From assembly GCF_002865585.1 (NCBI RefSeq), contig NZ_CP025581.1, forward strand, positions 558,001 through 622,000: a DNA stretch of 64,000 nt, in the 5' to 3' direction. This document shows, in pieces, positions 45,492-53,871 of the stretch (the first letter of the stretch is position 1; each line of letters begins with the position of its first letter). A model generated the notes under the pieces. It was not told the origin of the DNA and searched no databases. It saw only the letters and a program-made list of their open reading frames with translations. The stretch is from Nocardioides houyundeii. GTDB lineage: Bacteria > Actinomycetota > Actinomycetes > Propionibacteriales > Nocardioidaceae. The translations under genes were made by a program, and so were the position numbers.

Positions 45492-46340
45492 ATGAGCCGC
45501 GAGAACTCGCTCGTCACTGCCCAGTGGGTCGAGGACAACCTCGACACCCCCGGCGTCGTCCTGATCGAGGTCGACGAGGACACCACCGCCTACGACAAGG
45601 GCCACATCCGCAACGCGATCAAGCTGGACTGGACCACCGACCTCCAGGACCAGGTCCGTCGCGACTTCGTCGACAAGGCCGGCTTCGAGGCGCTGCTGTC
45701 CGAGCGCGGCGTGAGCAACGACGACACCGTGGTGCTCTACGGCGGCAACAACAACTGGTTCGCCGCCTACGCCTTCTGGTACTTCAAGCTCTACGGCCAC
45801 CGCGACGTCAAGCTGATGGACGGCGGCCGCAAGAAGTGGGAGCTGGACTCTCGCGAGCTGACCGACGCCGTGCCGACGCGCGAGAAGACCACCTACACCG
45901 CGACCGAGCAGGACCGCTCGATCCGCGCGTTCCGCGACGACGCGGTGGCCGCCATCGGCGTGCAGAACCTGATCGACGTGCGCAGCCCCGACGAGTACGC
46001 CGGTCGGCTGATGGCCCCGGCCCACCTCCCGCAGGAGCAGGCCCAGCGCGCCGGTCACATCCCGACCAGCCTCAACGTGCCGTGGAGCAAGAACGCCAAC
46101 GACGACGGCACCTTCAAGTCCGACGAGGACCTGCGCAAGCTCTACGACGAGGTCGGCATCGACGACTCCAAGGACACCATCGCGCTGTGCCGCATCGGTG
46201 AGCGCTCCTCGCTGACCTGGTTCGTGCTGCACGAGCTGCTGGGCTTCCAGAACGTCAAGAACTACGACGGCTCCTGGACCGAGTACGGCTCCCTGGTCGG
46301 CGTGCCGGTCGCCCTGGGTGACGAGCCGGGCGTCGCCTGA
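45492..46340 (+). CDS. cysA2: Thiosulfate sulfurtransferase (two-domain rhodanese, CysA2/SseA type)
   Basis: A 282-residue tandem rhodanese. The second domain holds the persulfide-forming Cys233 in CRIGERSS; the first domain is inactive (VVLYGGNNNWFA), as usual. The motif NLIDVRSPDEYAG starts the catalytic half. It transfers sulfur from thiosulfate to thiol acceptors. The ATG at 45492 has GAGAGAAG upstream. It shares one base with sseC (TGATG), so the two are coupled. Cysteine-responsive control via the upstream leader peptide is expected. Confidence 0.95.
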   Translation: MSRENSLVTAQWVEDNLDTPGVVLIEVDEDTTAYDKGHIRNAIKLDWTTDLQDQVRRDFVDKAGFEALLSERGVSNDDTVVLYGGNNNWFAAYAFWYFKLYGHRDVKLMDGGRKKWELDSRELTDAVPTREKTTYTATEQDRSIRAFRDDAVAAIGVQNLIDVRSPDEYAGRLMAPAHLPQEQAQRAGHIPTSLNVPWSKNANDDGTFKSDEDLRKLYDEVGIDDSKDTIALCRIGERSSLTWFVLHELLGFQNVKNYDGSWTEYGSLVGVPVALGDEPGVA

Positions 46341-46636
46341 TGTGTGGCGCGGTTGAGGGCGGCCTGTCGCTCGACGGCGTCAACGTCGCCAAGGAGGCCG
46401 TGATCCAGGGTCAGGTGACCCGCGACGGCGAGCCCGTCGGGTCGGCGTACGTCCGGCTCCTGGACCGGACCGGCGAGTTCACCGCGGAGGTCCCCACCTC
46501 GGTCACGGGCCACTTCCGGTTCTTCGCCGGCGAGGGCGAGTGGACGCTGCGCACGCTGGCGCCCAAGGCCGAGCCCGTCGATCGCAAGGTGACCGCCCGG
46601 ATCGGGTCGGTGGCCGAGGTCGACATCGCCGTCTGA
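46340..46636 (+). CDS. sseC: DUF1416 protein SseC
   Basis: A 98-residue small beta-sandwich (DUF1416) protein encoded directly after cysA2-type rhodaneses in actinobacteria. It begins MCGAVEGGLSLDG and has the carboxypeptidase-regulatory-like pattern AVIQGQVTRDGEPVGSAYV. The role is not established; it is named for its linkage with sulfurtransferase. It ends the sulfur operon before a strong terminator. Confidence 0.92.
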   Translation: MCGAVEGGLSLDGVNVAKEAVIQGQVTRDGEPVGSAYVRLLDRTGEFTAEVPTSVTGHFRFFAGEGEWTLRTLAPKAEPVDRKVTARIGSVAEVDIAV

Positions 46637-46653
46637 GACGACAGTCTCGAGCT

Positions 46654-46684
46654 GGGCCCCGCCCTCCAGGGGGCGGGGCCCTTC
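46654..46684 (+). terminator. Terminator after sseC
   Basis: A perfect 11-bp GC stem (GGGCCCCGCCC at 46654-46664 with GGGCGGGGCCC at 46671-46681) with loop TCCAGG, followed by TTCCC. It separates the sulfur operon from metY. Confidence 0.8.
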
Positions 46685-46723
46685 CCGCATCCACACCGAC
46701 ACGCCACCCGAGCAGGAGTCCCC

Positions 46724-48010
46724 ATGACCTACCGCCCCGAGACCCTCGCCGTCCACGCCGGACAGGAGGAGGCGGACCCGGCCACCAACGCCCGCGCCGT
46801 GCCGATCTACCAGACCACGTCCTACGTCTTCAACGACACCGAGCACGCGGCCAACCTGTTCTCCCTGGCCGAGCCGGGCAACATCTACACCCGGATCATG
46901 AACCCGACCCAGTCGGTCTTCGAGGACCGGGTCAACCAGCTCGAGGGTGGCGTGGGGGCGCTCGCGACGGCCTCCGGCTCGGCGGCCACGACGTACGCGG
47001 TGCTCAATCTGACGTATGCGGGCGACAACATCGTCGCCCTCTCCACCCTGTACGGCGGCACCTACGCGCTGTTCGCCCACACCCTGCCGCAGTTCGGCAT
47101 CGAGGTGCGGTTCGTGGACCCGGAGAAGCCCGAGGACCTGGCCAAGCACGTGGACGAGAAGACCAAGCTGGTCTTCGGCGAGACCGTGGGCAACCCCAAG
47201 ATCAACGTCATCGACCTCCCGGCCTGGTCCGAGGCGGCGCACGCCGAGGGACTGCCGCTGATCATCGACAACACTGCCCCGACGCCGTACCTGGTGCGTG
47301 CCCTGGAGCAGGGCGCGGACGTCGTGGTGCACTCGGCCACCAAGTACATCGGTGGCCACGGCACCTCCATCGGCGGCATCATCGTGGACTCCGGCAAGTT
47401 CGACTGGGCCGCGCACTCCGACCGCTTCCCGGGGCTGACCAAGCCGGACCCGGCGTACCACGGCGCGGTGTGGACCGAGGCTGCCGGACCGGCGGCCTAC
47501 ATCATCCGGGCCCGCACGGTGCTGCTGCGCAACACCGGCGCCGCGATCACCCCGATGAACTCCTGGCTCTTCCTCCAGGGCCTGGAGACGCTGCACCTGC
47601 GGATGGAGCGCCACAGCGAGAACGCGCTGGCTGTCGCGCAGTACCTCGAGGGCCACGACGCGGTGTCCTGGGTGAGCTACCCGGGCCTGGAGTCCAACGC
47701 CTACAAGGAGGTCGCCGACCGCACCTTCACCGGCAAGGGGTACGGCGGCATCCTGAGCTTCGGTCTGAAGTCCGGGCGCGAGGGCGGCAAGGCGTTCATC
47801 GAGTCGCTGGGGCTGTTCAGCCACCTGGCCAACATCGGTGACGCCAAGTCGCTGGCGATCCACAACGCCACCACCACCCACAGCCAGCTCACGCCGGACG
47901 AGCTGGAGGCGGCCGGCGTGCCGGAGGACATGGTGCGGCTCTCGATCGGCATCGAGAACGTCGAGGACATCATCGCCGACCTGGAGCAGGCGCTGGCCGC
48001 GTCGAAGTGA
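46724..48010 (+). CDS. metY: O-acetylhomoserine sulfhydrylase
   Basis: A 428-residue PLP enzyme of the Cys/Met metabolism family, which makes homocysteine from O-acetylhomoserine and sulfide. Typical segments are YQTTSYVFNDTEHAANLF, TYGG-like LSTLYGGTYALF, IIDNTAPTPYLVRALEQGAD, and the PLP Lys207 in HSATKYIGGHGTS. The length (about 430) fits MetY rather than MetB (about 390). Its substrate is made by MetX, encoded at 52575 on the same strand. Two surface-protein genes and a methyltransferase gene lie between. Confidence 0.96.
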   Translation: MTYRPETLAVHAGQEEADPATNARAVPIYQTTSYVFNDTEHAANLFSLAEPGNIYTRIMNPTQSVFEDRVNQLEGGVGALATASGSAATTYAVLNLTYAGDNIVALSTLYGGTYALFAHTLPQFGIEVRFVDPEKPEDLAKHVDEKTKLVFGETVGNPKINVIDLPAWSEAAHAEGLPLIIDNTAPTPYLVRALEQGADVVVHSATKYIGGHGTSIGGIIVDSGKFDWAAHSDRFPGLTKPDPAYHGAVWTEAAGPAAYIIRARTVLLRNTGAAITPMNSWLFLQGLETLHLRMERHSENALAVAQYLEGHDAVSWVSYPGLESNAYKEVADRTFTGKGYGGILSFGLKSGREGGKAFIESLGLFSHLANIGDAKSLAIHNATTTHSQLTPDELEAAGVPEDMVRLSIGIENVEDIIADLEQALAASK

Positions 48011-48042
48011 GCGGCGTCGGGAACGTGTGGCTCGGGTCACAC

Positions 48043-48142
48043 TTCCCCGATTCTGGATCTACCGGACCGTAGGTCGCAGGGCTAGCGTGAAGAAGGCGTC
48101 AACCCGAGAGGGGCTGGCGCGTCGAGTCCCGGGAGTCCCGCG
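48043..48142 (+). promoter_or_regulatory. Conserved promoter-leader, copy A (surface paralogue at 48143)
   Basis: It shares with the regions before 49968 and 53872 the block CCCGATTCTGG..CTA, then about 25 bp, then TAGCGT (48083-48088), and then a small hairpin CCC-GAGA-GGG (48103-48112) with a GNRA-type loop, and a GGGAG ribosome site. The promoter-like TAGNGT and the GNRA hairpin are kept in all three copies. Confidence 0.65.
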
Positions 48143-49792
48143 ATGTCGCCACGAATGCCCGCACGCTATCGGCGGATGATCGCCGGAGTCCTCACTCTCA
48201 CCCTGGTGCTGCTGGGGCTCGTCGTCTCCAGCCTGGACCGGGCCGCGGTCGCGCAGGTGGAGGAGCCGACGTACCCGGTGACGGGCACGGTCGCCGGCAC
48301 GGACGGCCAGCCGCTGGCGGGGATCACGTTCTACTTCACCGGTATGGAGCCAGAGCAGCCCGACTACGAGGTGACCACGGACGCGCAGGGCCGCTACGCC
48401 CTGGAGGTGGCCGGTGGGCGCTACAACGGCTATTTCCTGAGCAACACCCACCTCACGTACTTCCTGGACCTCGGACCCGACAGTGCGGGCGTGCTCGTCG
48501 ACGGACCGACCGTCATCGACGCCACCCTGGTGCGCTACGCCGCGCTGACCGGGACGGTGCGGGGCCCCGACGGTCCGGTCGCTGGCGCGCGGGTCACGAC
48601 GTACCGGCTGAGCAACGGGTATTGGTCCCTCGGGGAAAGCGGCGTCTCCGGTGCCGACGGCAGCTACCGGGTCAACAGGATCGACCCCGGCACCTACCGG
48701 GTGCGCATCGAGGCGACCGGTTTCGTCACCGAGTTCCACTCCGACGCCACGGAGGTCTCGGAGGCCGACGACGTCGTGCTTGCGGAGGGCGACAACCTCC
48801 TGGACCCGGTACTCAGCCCCGGCATCACCTTCCGGATCGGGGGACGCATCACCTTCCGAGGCGACCCGCTGCGCGGCCTCACGATCCTGGTGAGCCGCGT
48901 GACCTCCACGGGGGTCGAGGAGGTGGCAGGGGCGTTGACCGCCCCCGACGGCACCTGGTCCGTCCCGGTCTCGCCGGGTCAGTACCAAGCCAAGACCGTC
49001 GGAGGCACCGCGTTGACTCCCGGGGACTACTCGGGGGGCGGCGTGACCGTCTCGACCAGTGACGTCCTGGGGCTGGACGCGGACCTGCAGGGCGGCGTCC
49101 TGCAGGGTCGGGTCACCGGCGCCGGGGAGCCCATCCCGTCCGACGTCGGGGCCTTCGTGAAGGTGCCCAACAGGACCGGGTTCATCTGCGGCTTCCCCAC
49201 CGGCGGGCGGACCGATGCGTCCGGTTTCTACGCGGTGGACGGCCTCCTCTCCCCGCCCTACTACATCTTCGCGTTTCCGCGGCGGGAGGCAGCCGACCTC
49301 TTCGTGGGTGAGGCCTACCTCGACGCCCCTCTCGGGTGCGACCCGCCCACGCTCCCGGTGGATGCCCGCGACGGCCTGGTGATCGACTTCGACCTGGCCC
49401 CGGTGGGAACGTCGCCGTCGCCCAGCCCGACGGTGACCCCCAGCGAGTCGCCCAGTGAGTCACCCAGCCCGACGGTGTCTCCGAGCCCGACGGTGTCTCC
49501 GAGCCCGACGGTCACCCCGACTGAGTCGCCGTCGCCGGACCCGGGGCCGCAGCCGGTGCTGCTGGGGGTCCCCAGGGTCGGCGGGGTGCTGGCCGTCCTG
49601 TCTTGGCCAAGGGCGGGCGCGACGGTGACCCGGCAGTGGCTGCGCGACGGTACGCCGATCTCCGGCGCCACCGGGGTGCTCTACCAGGTCAAGGGTGCGG
49701 ATCGCGGCACGCTGCTGTCGGCTCGGCTGACCTACACCCGCGCCGACGGCTCGGTCTCCGTGGTCACGACCAAGGAGCTGCGGATCCGGTGA
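48143..49792 (+). CDS. Secreted repeat protein with Pro/Ser/Thr linker and Ig-like end, paralogue A
   Basis: A 549-residue protein. After a signal peptide ([19 protein letters not shown]) come about four carboxypeptidase-regulatory-like beta-sandwich repeats ([40 protein letters not shown]). A flexible (SP)(S/T)PTV linker (about 49405-49545) follows, then a conserved Ig-like end ([22 protein letters not shown]). It is about 80-90% alike to the next gene by eye, clearest at both ends. No sortase motif or transmembrane end is seen. Likely a cell-surface or secreted protein of unknown partner. Confidence 0.85.
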   Translation: MSPRMPARYRRMIAGVLTLTLVLLGLVVSSLDRAAVAQVEEPTYPVTGTVAGTDGQPLAGITFYFTGMEPEQPDYEVTTDAQGRYALEVAGGRYNGYFLSNTHLTYFLDLGPDSAGVLVDGPTVIDATLVRYAALTGTVRGPDGPVAGARVTTYRLSNGYWSLGESGVSGADGSYRVNRIDPGTYRVRIEATGFVTEFHSDATEVSEADDVVLAEGDNLLDPVLSPGITFRIGGRITFRGDPLRGLTILVSRVTSTGVEEVAGALTAPDGTWSVPVSPGQYQAKTVGGTALTPGDYSGGGVTVSTSDVLGLDADLQGGVLQGRVTGAGEPIPSDVGAFVKVPNRTGFICGFPTGGRTDASGFYAVDGLLSPPYYIFAFPRREAADLFVGEAYLDAPLGCDPPTLPVDARDGLVIDFDLAPVGTSPSPSPTVTPSESPSESPSPTVSPSPTVSPSPTVTPTESPSPDPGPQPVLLGVPRVGGVLAVLSWPRAGATVTRQWLRDGTPISGATGVLYQVKGADRGTLLSARLTYTRADGSVSVVTTKELRIR

Positions 49793-49870
49793 TCGAGGGG
49801 GTTCTGGTCGTGCCCGAGCACAGGTGCGGCCCCGCTCCGTCCGGCTTCCTGTGGCGCGGCTCACACGTCC

Positions 49871-49967
49871 CCGATTCTGGCTCTATCAGGCCGTAGGCCC
49901 CAGGGCTAGCGTGGAGAAGGCGTCGACCCGGAAGGGGCTGGCGCGCCGACAGTCTGGGAGACCTGCG
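49871..49967 (+). promoter_or_regulatory. Conserved promoter-leader, copy B (surface paralogue at 49968)
   Basis: The same arrangement as copy A: CCCGATTCTGGCTCTA (from about 49870), TAGCGT (49907-49912), CCC-GGAA-GGGG (49927-49937) and GGGAG. Together with copy A it shows that the duplication included the promoter and leader. Confidence 0.65.
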
Positions 49968-51653
49968 ATGTCGTCACCAATGCCCGCCCGGTATCGGCGA
50001 GTGATCGCCGCAGTCCTCACGCTCACCGTGGCCCTGCTGGGGCTCATGGTCTCCACCCTGGACCGGACCGCGGCGGCGCAGGCCGACGAGCCGACGTACC
50101 CGGTGACGGGGACCGTGACGGGCACGGACGGCCAGCCGGTGGCGGGGATGACCTTCTACTTCACCGGTATGGAGCCCGAGCTGCCCGACTACGAGGTGAC
50201 CACGGACGCGCAGGGCCGCTACGCCCTGGAGGTGGTCGGTGGGCGCTACAACGGCTATTTCTTCGGCAACACCCACGTCACGTACTTCCTGGACCTCGGA
50301 CCCGACAGTGCGGGCGTGCTCGTCGACGGGCCGACCGTCATCGACGCGACGCTGGTGCGCTACGCCGCGCTGACCGGGACGGTGCGGGGCCCCGACGGAC
50401 CGGTCGCCGGCGCGCGGGTCGTGGCGTTCCGGTTGATCGACGGACGTTGGTCCGCGACGGGAGGAGGTGGCGTGTCCGGTGCCGACGGGAGCTACCGGGT
50501 GCCCAGGCTGGAGCCTGGGATCCACCGGGTGCGCATCGAGGCGACCGGTTTCCTCACCGAGTTCCACCCCGACGCCAGGGAGGTCTTCCAGGCCGCCGAC
50601 TTGGCGCTGGGCGAGGGCGACAACGTCCTCGACCCGGTCATCGGCCGCGGCACCCTGCGGATCGGGGGACGGATCACGTACCGCGGCGATCCGCTCCGCG
50701 GCCTCAGGATCCGGGTGAGCCAAGTGACCTCCACGGAGGTCGTGGAGGTGGCGGAGGCGTTGACCGCGCCTGACGGCACGTGGTCCGTCCCGGTCTGGCC
50801 GGGTCAGTACCAAGCCAAGACCGCCGGCTACACCGCACTAACCCCAGGCGACTACTCGGGGGGCGGCGTGACCGTCACGACGAGTGACGTCCTGGGGCTG
50901 GACGCGGATCTGCAGGGCGGCGTCCTGCAGGGTCGGGTCACCGGCGCCGGGGAGCCCATCCCGGCATACGTCGGACTCTTCCTCGTGAGAAGCGACAGGT
51001 CCGGGATCCGCTGCATGTTCACAGGGGACGGCGGATCGGTCGACGCGTCCGGGTTCTACGCGGTGGACGGTCTCGCCGCAGCCACGCCCTACTACGTCCA
51101 GGCGGTGCCGCGAGGGGAGGCCGCCGACCTCTTCGTGGGTGAGGCCTACCCCGACGCGCCTCCCGGGTGCGACCCGCCCGCGCTCCCGATCGAGGCGCGG
51201 GACGGCTTGGTCATCGACTTCGACCTGGCCAGGGTGGGGACGTCCCCGTCGCCCAGCCCGACGGTGACCCCGAGCGAGTCGCCCAGTCCGACGGTCACCC
51301 CGAGCGAGTCCCCGTCACCGAGCGAGTCGCCCAGCCCGACGGTCACCCCGAGCGAGTCGCCCAGCCCGACGGTCTCCCCGACTGAGTCGCCGTCGCCGAA
51401 CCCGGGCCCGCAGCCGGTGCTGCTGGGGGTCCCCAAGGTCGGCGGGGTGCTGGCTGTCCTGTCTTGGCCAAGGGCGGGCGCGACGGTGACCCGGCAGTGG
51501 CTGCGCGACGGTACGCCGATCTCCGGCGCCACCGGGGTGCTCTACCAGGTCAAGGTTGCGGACCGCGGCACGCTGCTGTCGGCTCGACTGACCTACACCC
51601 GCGCCGACGGCTCGGTCTCCGTGGTCACGACCAAGGAGCTGCGGATCCGTTGA
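49968..51653 (+). CDS. Secreted repeat protein with Pro/Ser/Thr linker and Ig-like end, paralogue B
   Basis: A 561-residue tandem duplicate of the preceding gene with the same order: signal peptide, beta-sandwich repeats, linker, Ig-like end. Differences concentrate in the middle of the repeats and in the linker, whose units of [14 protein letters not shown] vary in number (here more copies). The C-terminal about 75 residues are nearly identical to paralogue A, so duplication is recent or gene conversion is active. The ATG at 49968 gives a signal peptide matching A; the longer frame from 49824 runs over the leader. Confidence 0.85.
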   Translation: MSSPMPARYRRVIAAVLTLTVALLGLMVSTLDRTAAAQADEPTYPVTGTVTGTDGQPVAGMTFYFTGMEPELPDYEVTTDAQGRYALEVVGGRYNGYFFGNTHVTYFLDLGPDSAGVLVDGPTVIDATLVRYAALTGTVRGPDGPVAGARVVAFRLIDGRWSATGGGGVSGADGSYRVPRLEPGIHRVRIEATGFLTEFHPDAREVFQAADLALGEGDNVLDPVIGRGTLRIGGRITYRGDPLRGLRIRVSQVTSTEVVEVAEALTAPDGTWSVPVWPGQYQAKTAGYTALTPGDYSGGGVTVTTSDVLGLDADLQGGVLQGRVTGAGEPIPAYVGLFLVRSDRSGIRCMFTGDGGSVDASGFYAVDGLAAATPYYVQAVPRGEAADLFVGEAYPDAPPGCDPPALPIEARDGLVIDFDLARVGTSPSPSPTVTPSESPSPTVTPSESPSPSESPSPTVTPSESPSPTVSPTESPSPNPGPQPVLLGVPKVGGVLAVLSWPRAGATVTRQWLRDGTPISGATGVLYQVKVADRGTLLSARLTYTRADGSVSVVTTKELRIR

Positions 51654-51665
51654 GGCCTGAGGGGC

Positions 51666-52529
51666 TCAGGAACGCCTGGCCCGGACGCTGGCCCGCACCC
51701 GGTCCGCGATCCTGACCTGGAGCGGTCGCGGCGGCCGCTGGCCCTCGACCCGGCGCCGGGCCCGGTCGCGCTCGCGGGTCCGGTTGGCGAGCTGGGTCAG
51801 CATCGCGTCGTGCAGGCTGATCAGCCCCGGGAAGGCGAGCGGCTCGACCGGCGCGGGGCGGCGGCGTACCACCCAGACCGGTTCCGCGTGCTCGACCTTG
51901 AGGTAGTCGCACAGCGCCGGCCCGAGCAGGTCCGCGGGCAGGATGCGGTGGAAGGAGAGCCCGTGCCGGGTGAGCCGGTCCTCGAAGTCGTCCCCGTAGT
52001 AGCGGACGTGGTCGGCCTGCCCGAAGCGGACGACCCGCTCCGCCTCGGGAGCCGAGGGGTCCTCGTCGGTGGTGGTGCCGAAGCGGATCGGCACCTGCAC
52101 CAGGGCGAGGCCGCCGGGGGAGAGCACCCGGGCCAGCTCGGCGATGGCCGCGTGGTCGTCGGGCACGTGCTCGAGCACGTGGTAGCAGACGAGCAGGTCC
52201 ACGCAGGCGTCCCTGACGGGTAGCCGCGTGATGTCGCCCAGGGCGTCGACCAGTCGGTTGTCCAGGCCGAGGTCCAGCCGCAGGTAGCGCGAGGGCTCGA
52301 GCGCCGACAGGCAGGAGATGGACTGGGGCGTCGGGGCGATGTCGAGCACCGTCTCGACGTGGGTCAGCTGTGGGCCGATCAGGTCGAGCAGGAGCGCGAA
52401 GAAGCGGTGGCGCTCCAGCCCGCGGCAGCGCGGGCAGCGGGCGCCGGGCCGACCGTTGGGTCCGGGCCGGAACGGCCTCTTGACCAGTTGTCGACACACG
52501 GTGCAGTAGTGGATCTCCCCAGCCCCCAT
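51666..52529 (-). CDS. Class I SAM-dependent methyltransferase with N-terminal zinc ribbon
   Basis: A 287-residue protein. The N-terminus has two CxxC pairs (YCTVCRQ, CPRCRGLERHRF), a zinc-ribbon-like finger, then a methyltransferase core (TVLDIAPTPQSI, LDLGLDN, DLLVCYHVLEHVPDD) with VL..GG in ALVQVPIRFG. A Lys/Arg-rich tail ends it. The substrate is unknown. It is divergent from metX. TAGGCT (52537-52542) is 7 nt before the ATG, so it is probably leaderless. Methyltransferases of this type are often neighbours of metX. Confidence 0.88.
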   Translation of the reverse strand: MGAGEIHYCTVCRQLVKRPFRPGPNGRPGARCPRCRGLERHRFFALLLDLIGPQLTHVETVLDIAPTPQSISCLSALEPSRYLRLDLGLDNRLVDALGDITRLPVRDACVDLLVCYHVLEHVPDDHAAIAELARVLSPGGLALVQVPIRFGTTTDEDPSAPEAERVVRFGQADHVRYYGDDFEDRLTRHGLSFHRILPADLLGPALCDYLKVEHAEPVWVVRRRPAPVEPLAFPGLISLHDAMLTQLANRTRERDRARRRVEGQRPPRPLQVRIADRVRASVRARRS

Positions 52530-52551
52530 GGGCGGGAGCCTAGCGGTGTCG

Positions 52552-52568
52552 AACCGTGTGGCACGGTT
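52552..52568. promoter_or_regulatory. 17-bp inverted repeat between methyltransferase and metX
   Basis: AACCGTG-TGG-CACGGTT, 7-bp arms, perfectly symmetric. It occupies the centre of the 45-bp gap between the divergent starts at 52529 and 52575, a good position for one operator controlling both. No regulator is assigned. Confidence 0.55.
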
Positions 52569-52574
52569 GGTCCG

Positions 52575-53684
52575 GTGAGCGGCTTGGTGGGCTATGTGGA
52601 GACCCGACGCGCCGTGCTCGCCAGCACGGCTGATCCGCTGGTGCTGCGGGGAGGGGGCCGGCTCGACCACGTCGAGGTCGCCTACGAGACCTACGGCGAA
52701 CTGTCGCCGGCGCGCGACAACGTGGTCTTCGTCTGCCATGCCTTGACCGGCGAAGCCCACGCCGCGGGCCTCCACCTGGGCGCCAAGAAGCGTGGGTGGT
52801 GGGACAACATGATCGGCCCCGGCAAGCCGGTCGATACCGACCGCTTCTTCGTGGTCTCGCCCAACCTGCTCGGCGGCTGCTCGGGCACCACCGGCCCGCA
52901 GTCGATCGACCCCGCGACGGGGTCGCCGTACTGCCTGGACTTCCCGCTGCTGCACATGTCGGACCTGGTCGCGGTGCACCGGCGCCTGATGGCGCACCTG
53001 GGCGTGAGCCGGCTGTACGCCGGGGTCGGCGGCTCGCTGGGCGGCATGCAGATCCTGCAGTGGGTCATCGACGCACCCGAGGAGGTGGAGCGCGCGGTGC
53101 TGGTGGCCGCTTCGTCGCGGCTCTCGCCGGAGAACATCGCCTTCTCCGCGGTTGCCCGCGAGGCCATCATGAATGATCCCGACTTCCACGGCGGGCGGTA
53201 CGTCGAGCACGGGGTGACCCCGCGCCGGGGCCAGAAGGTGGCCCGGATGATGGCCCACATCACATACGTCTCGGGCCAGTCCCTGGAGACCAAGTTCGGG
53301 CACCGCCGCGACCGCATCGGCGATGACTGGACCCTGGCGCCGGACTACGCCGTCGAGCACTACCTCCAGCACCAGGGCGAGACCTTCCTGGACCGGTTCG
53401 ACGCGCTGAGCTATCTCTACCTGACTCGGCTGCTCGACTACTTCGACCCGTTCGCCGACCCGTGGACGCACCAGCGGCTGGCGGCTGCCCGGACCCGCTT
53501 CCAGGTCACCTCCTTCGACTCCGACTGGCGTTTCGACACTGCCCAGTCCCGGCGGCTGGCCGAGTGCCTGACCGAGTGCGGGATCGACGTCGACCTCGCC
53601 GAGCTCACCTCTCCGCACGGCCACGACTCCTTCCTGCTGGAGCCGCCCGGCTACCACGAGCGGGTGGCAGCCTTCCTCGATTGA
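52575..53684 (+). CDS. metX: Homoserine O-acetyltransferase
   Basis: A 369-residue alpha/beta-hydrolase of the MetX family that transfers acetyl from acetyl-CoA to homoserine. Motifs: the nucleophile Ser154 in GGSLGGMQ, SPNLLGGCSGTTGPQS, ARMMAHITY, the acid in SFDSDWRF and the His in SPHGHDSFL. The GTG at 52575 gives the normal length. The enzyme supplies metY (46724). A 57-bp palindromic element follows the stop. Confidence 0.96.
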   Translation: MSGLVGYVETRRAVLASTADPLVLRGGGRLDHVEVAYETYGELSPARDNVVFVCHALTGEAHAAGLHLGAKKRGWWDNMIGPGKPVDTDRFFVVSPNLLGGCSGTTGPQSIDPATGSPYCLDFPLLHMSDLVAVHRRLMAHLGVSRLYAGVGGSLGGMQILQWVIDAPEEVERAVLVAASSRLSPENIAFSAVAREAIMNDPDFHGGRYVEHGVTPRRGQKVARMMAHITYVSGQSLETKFGHRRDRIGDDWTLAPDYAVEHYLQHQGETFLDRFDALSYLYLTRLLDYFDPFADPWTHQRLAAARTRFQVTSFDSDWRFDTAQSRRLAECLTECGIDVDLAELTSPHGHDSFLLEPPGYHERVAAFLD

Positions 53685-53694
53685 CCCGGCTTGC

Positions 53695-53751
53695 TGGCGG
53701 GATGTGAGGGCACCAAAACGCCAACGCGAATGGTGCTTTCACATCCCGCCA
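53695..53751. repeat. 57-bp palindromic intergenic element, copy 1
   Basis: Arms of 21 bp (53695-53715 and 53731-53751; 19 of 21 pairs) flank a 15-nt middle. The right arm contains GGTGCTTTCACATCCCGCCA. Copies 2 and 3, at 55251 and 56324, have the same 21-15-21 layout. All stand shortly after a gene stop codon and could act as terminators or REP-like elements. Confidence 0.8.
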
Positions 53752-53774
53752 CGCGGGTTTGCAGGCCCGTGAAC

Positions 53775-53871
53775 CTCCCCTGTTCTGGACTATCGGGGGA
53801 GGGTGGCCGGTCCTAGTGTGAAAAGCGCGGCGACCCGAAAGGGTGTCGCCGCGTGAGCTCGGGAGGTCCCG
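53775..53871 (+). promoter_or_regulatory. Conserved promoter-leader, copy C, with a strong GAAA-capped hairpin
   Basis: TGTTCTGGACTATC (53780-53793), TAGTGT (53814-53819), then a stem of 7 bp (53826-53832 with 53847-53853), a two-base bulge, and ACCC-GAAA-GGGT (53833-53844). Relative to copies A and B the hairpin is more stable but keeps the CCC-GNRA-GGG top. A GGGAGG ribosome site follows. Confidence 0.7.

Noticed and set aside
46637..46723. SAM or cobalamin riboswitch before metY
   Set aside because: The 87-bp gap is mostly the sseC terminator; there is no room or conserved core for either riboswitch.
49405..49545. Repeat-rich DNA (also 51240-51410 and 54900-54980) that might be a CRISPR or VNTR array
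   Set aside because: The repeats encode in-frame SP/TP linker units of surface proteins, with no spacers and no cas genes. Slippage variation remains possible and is noted in the findings.
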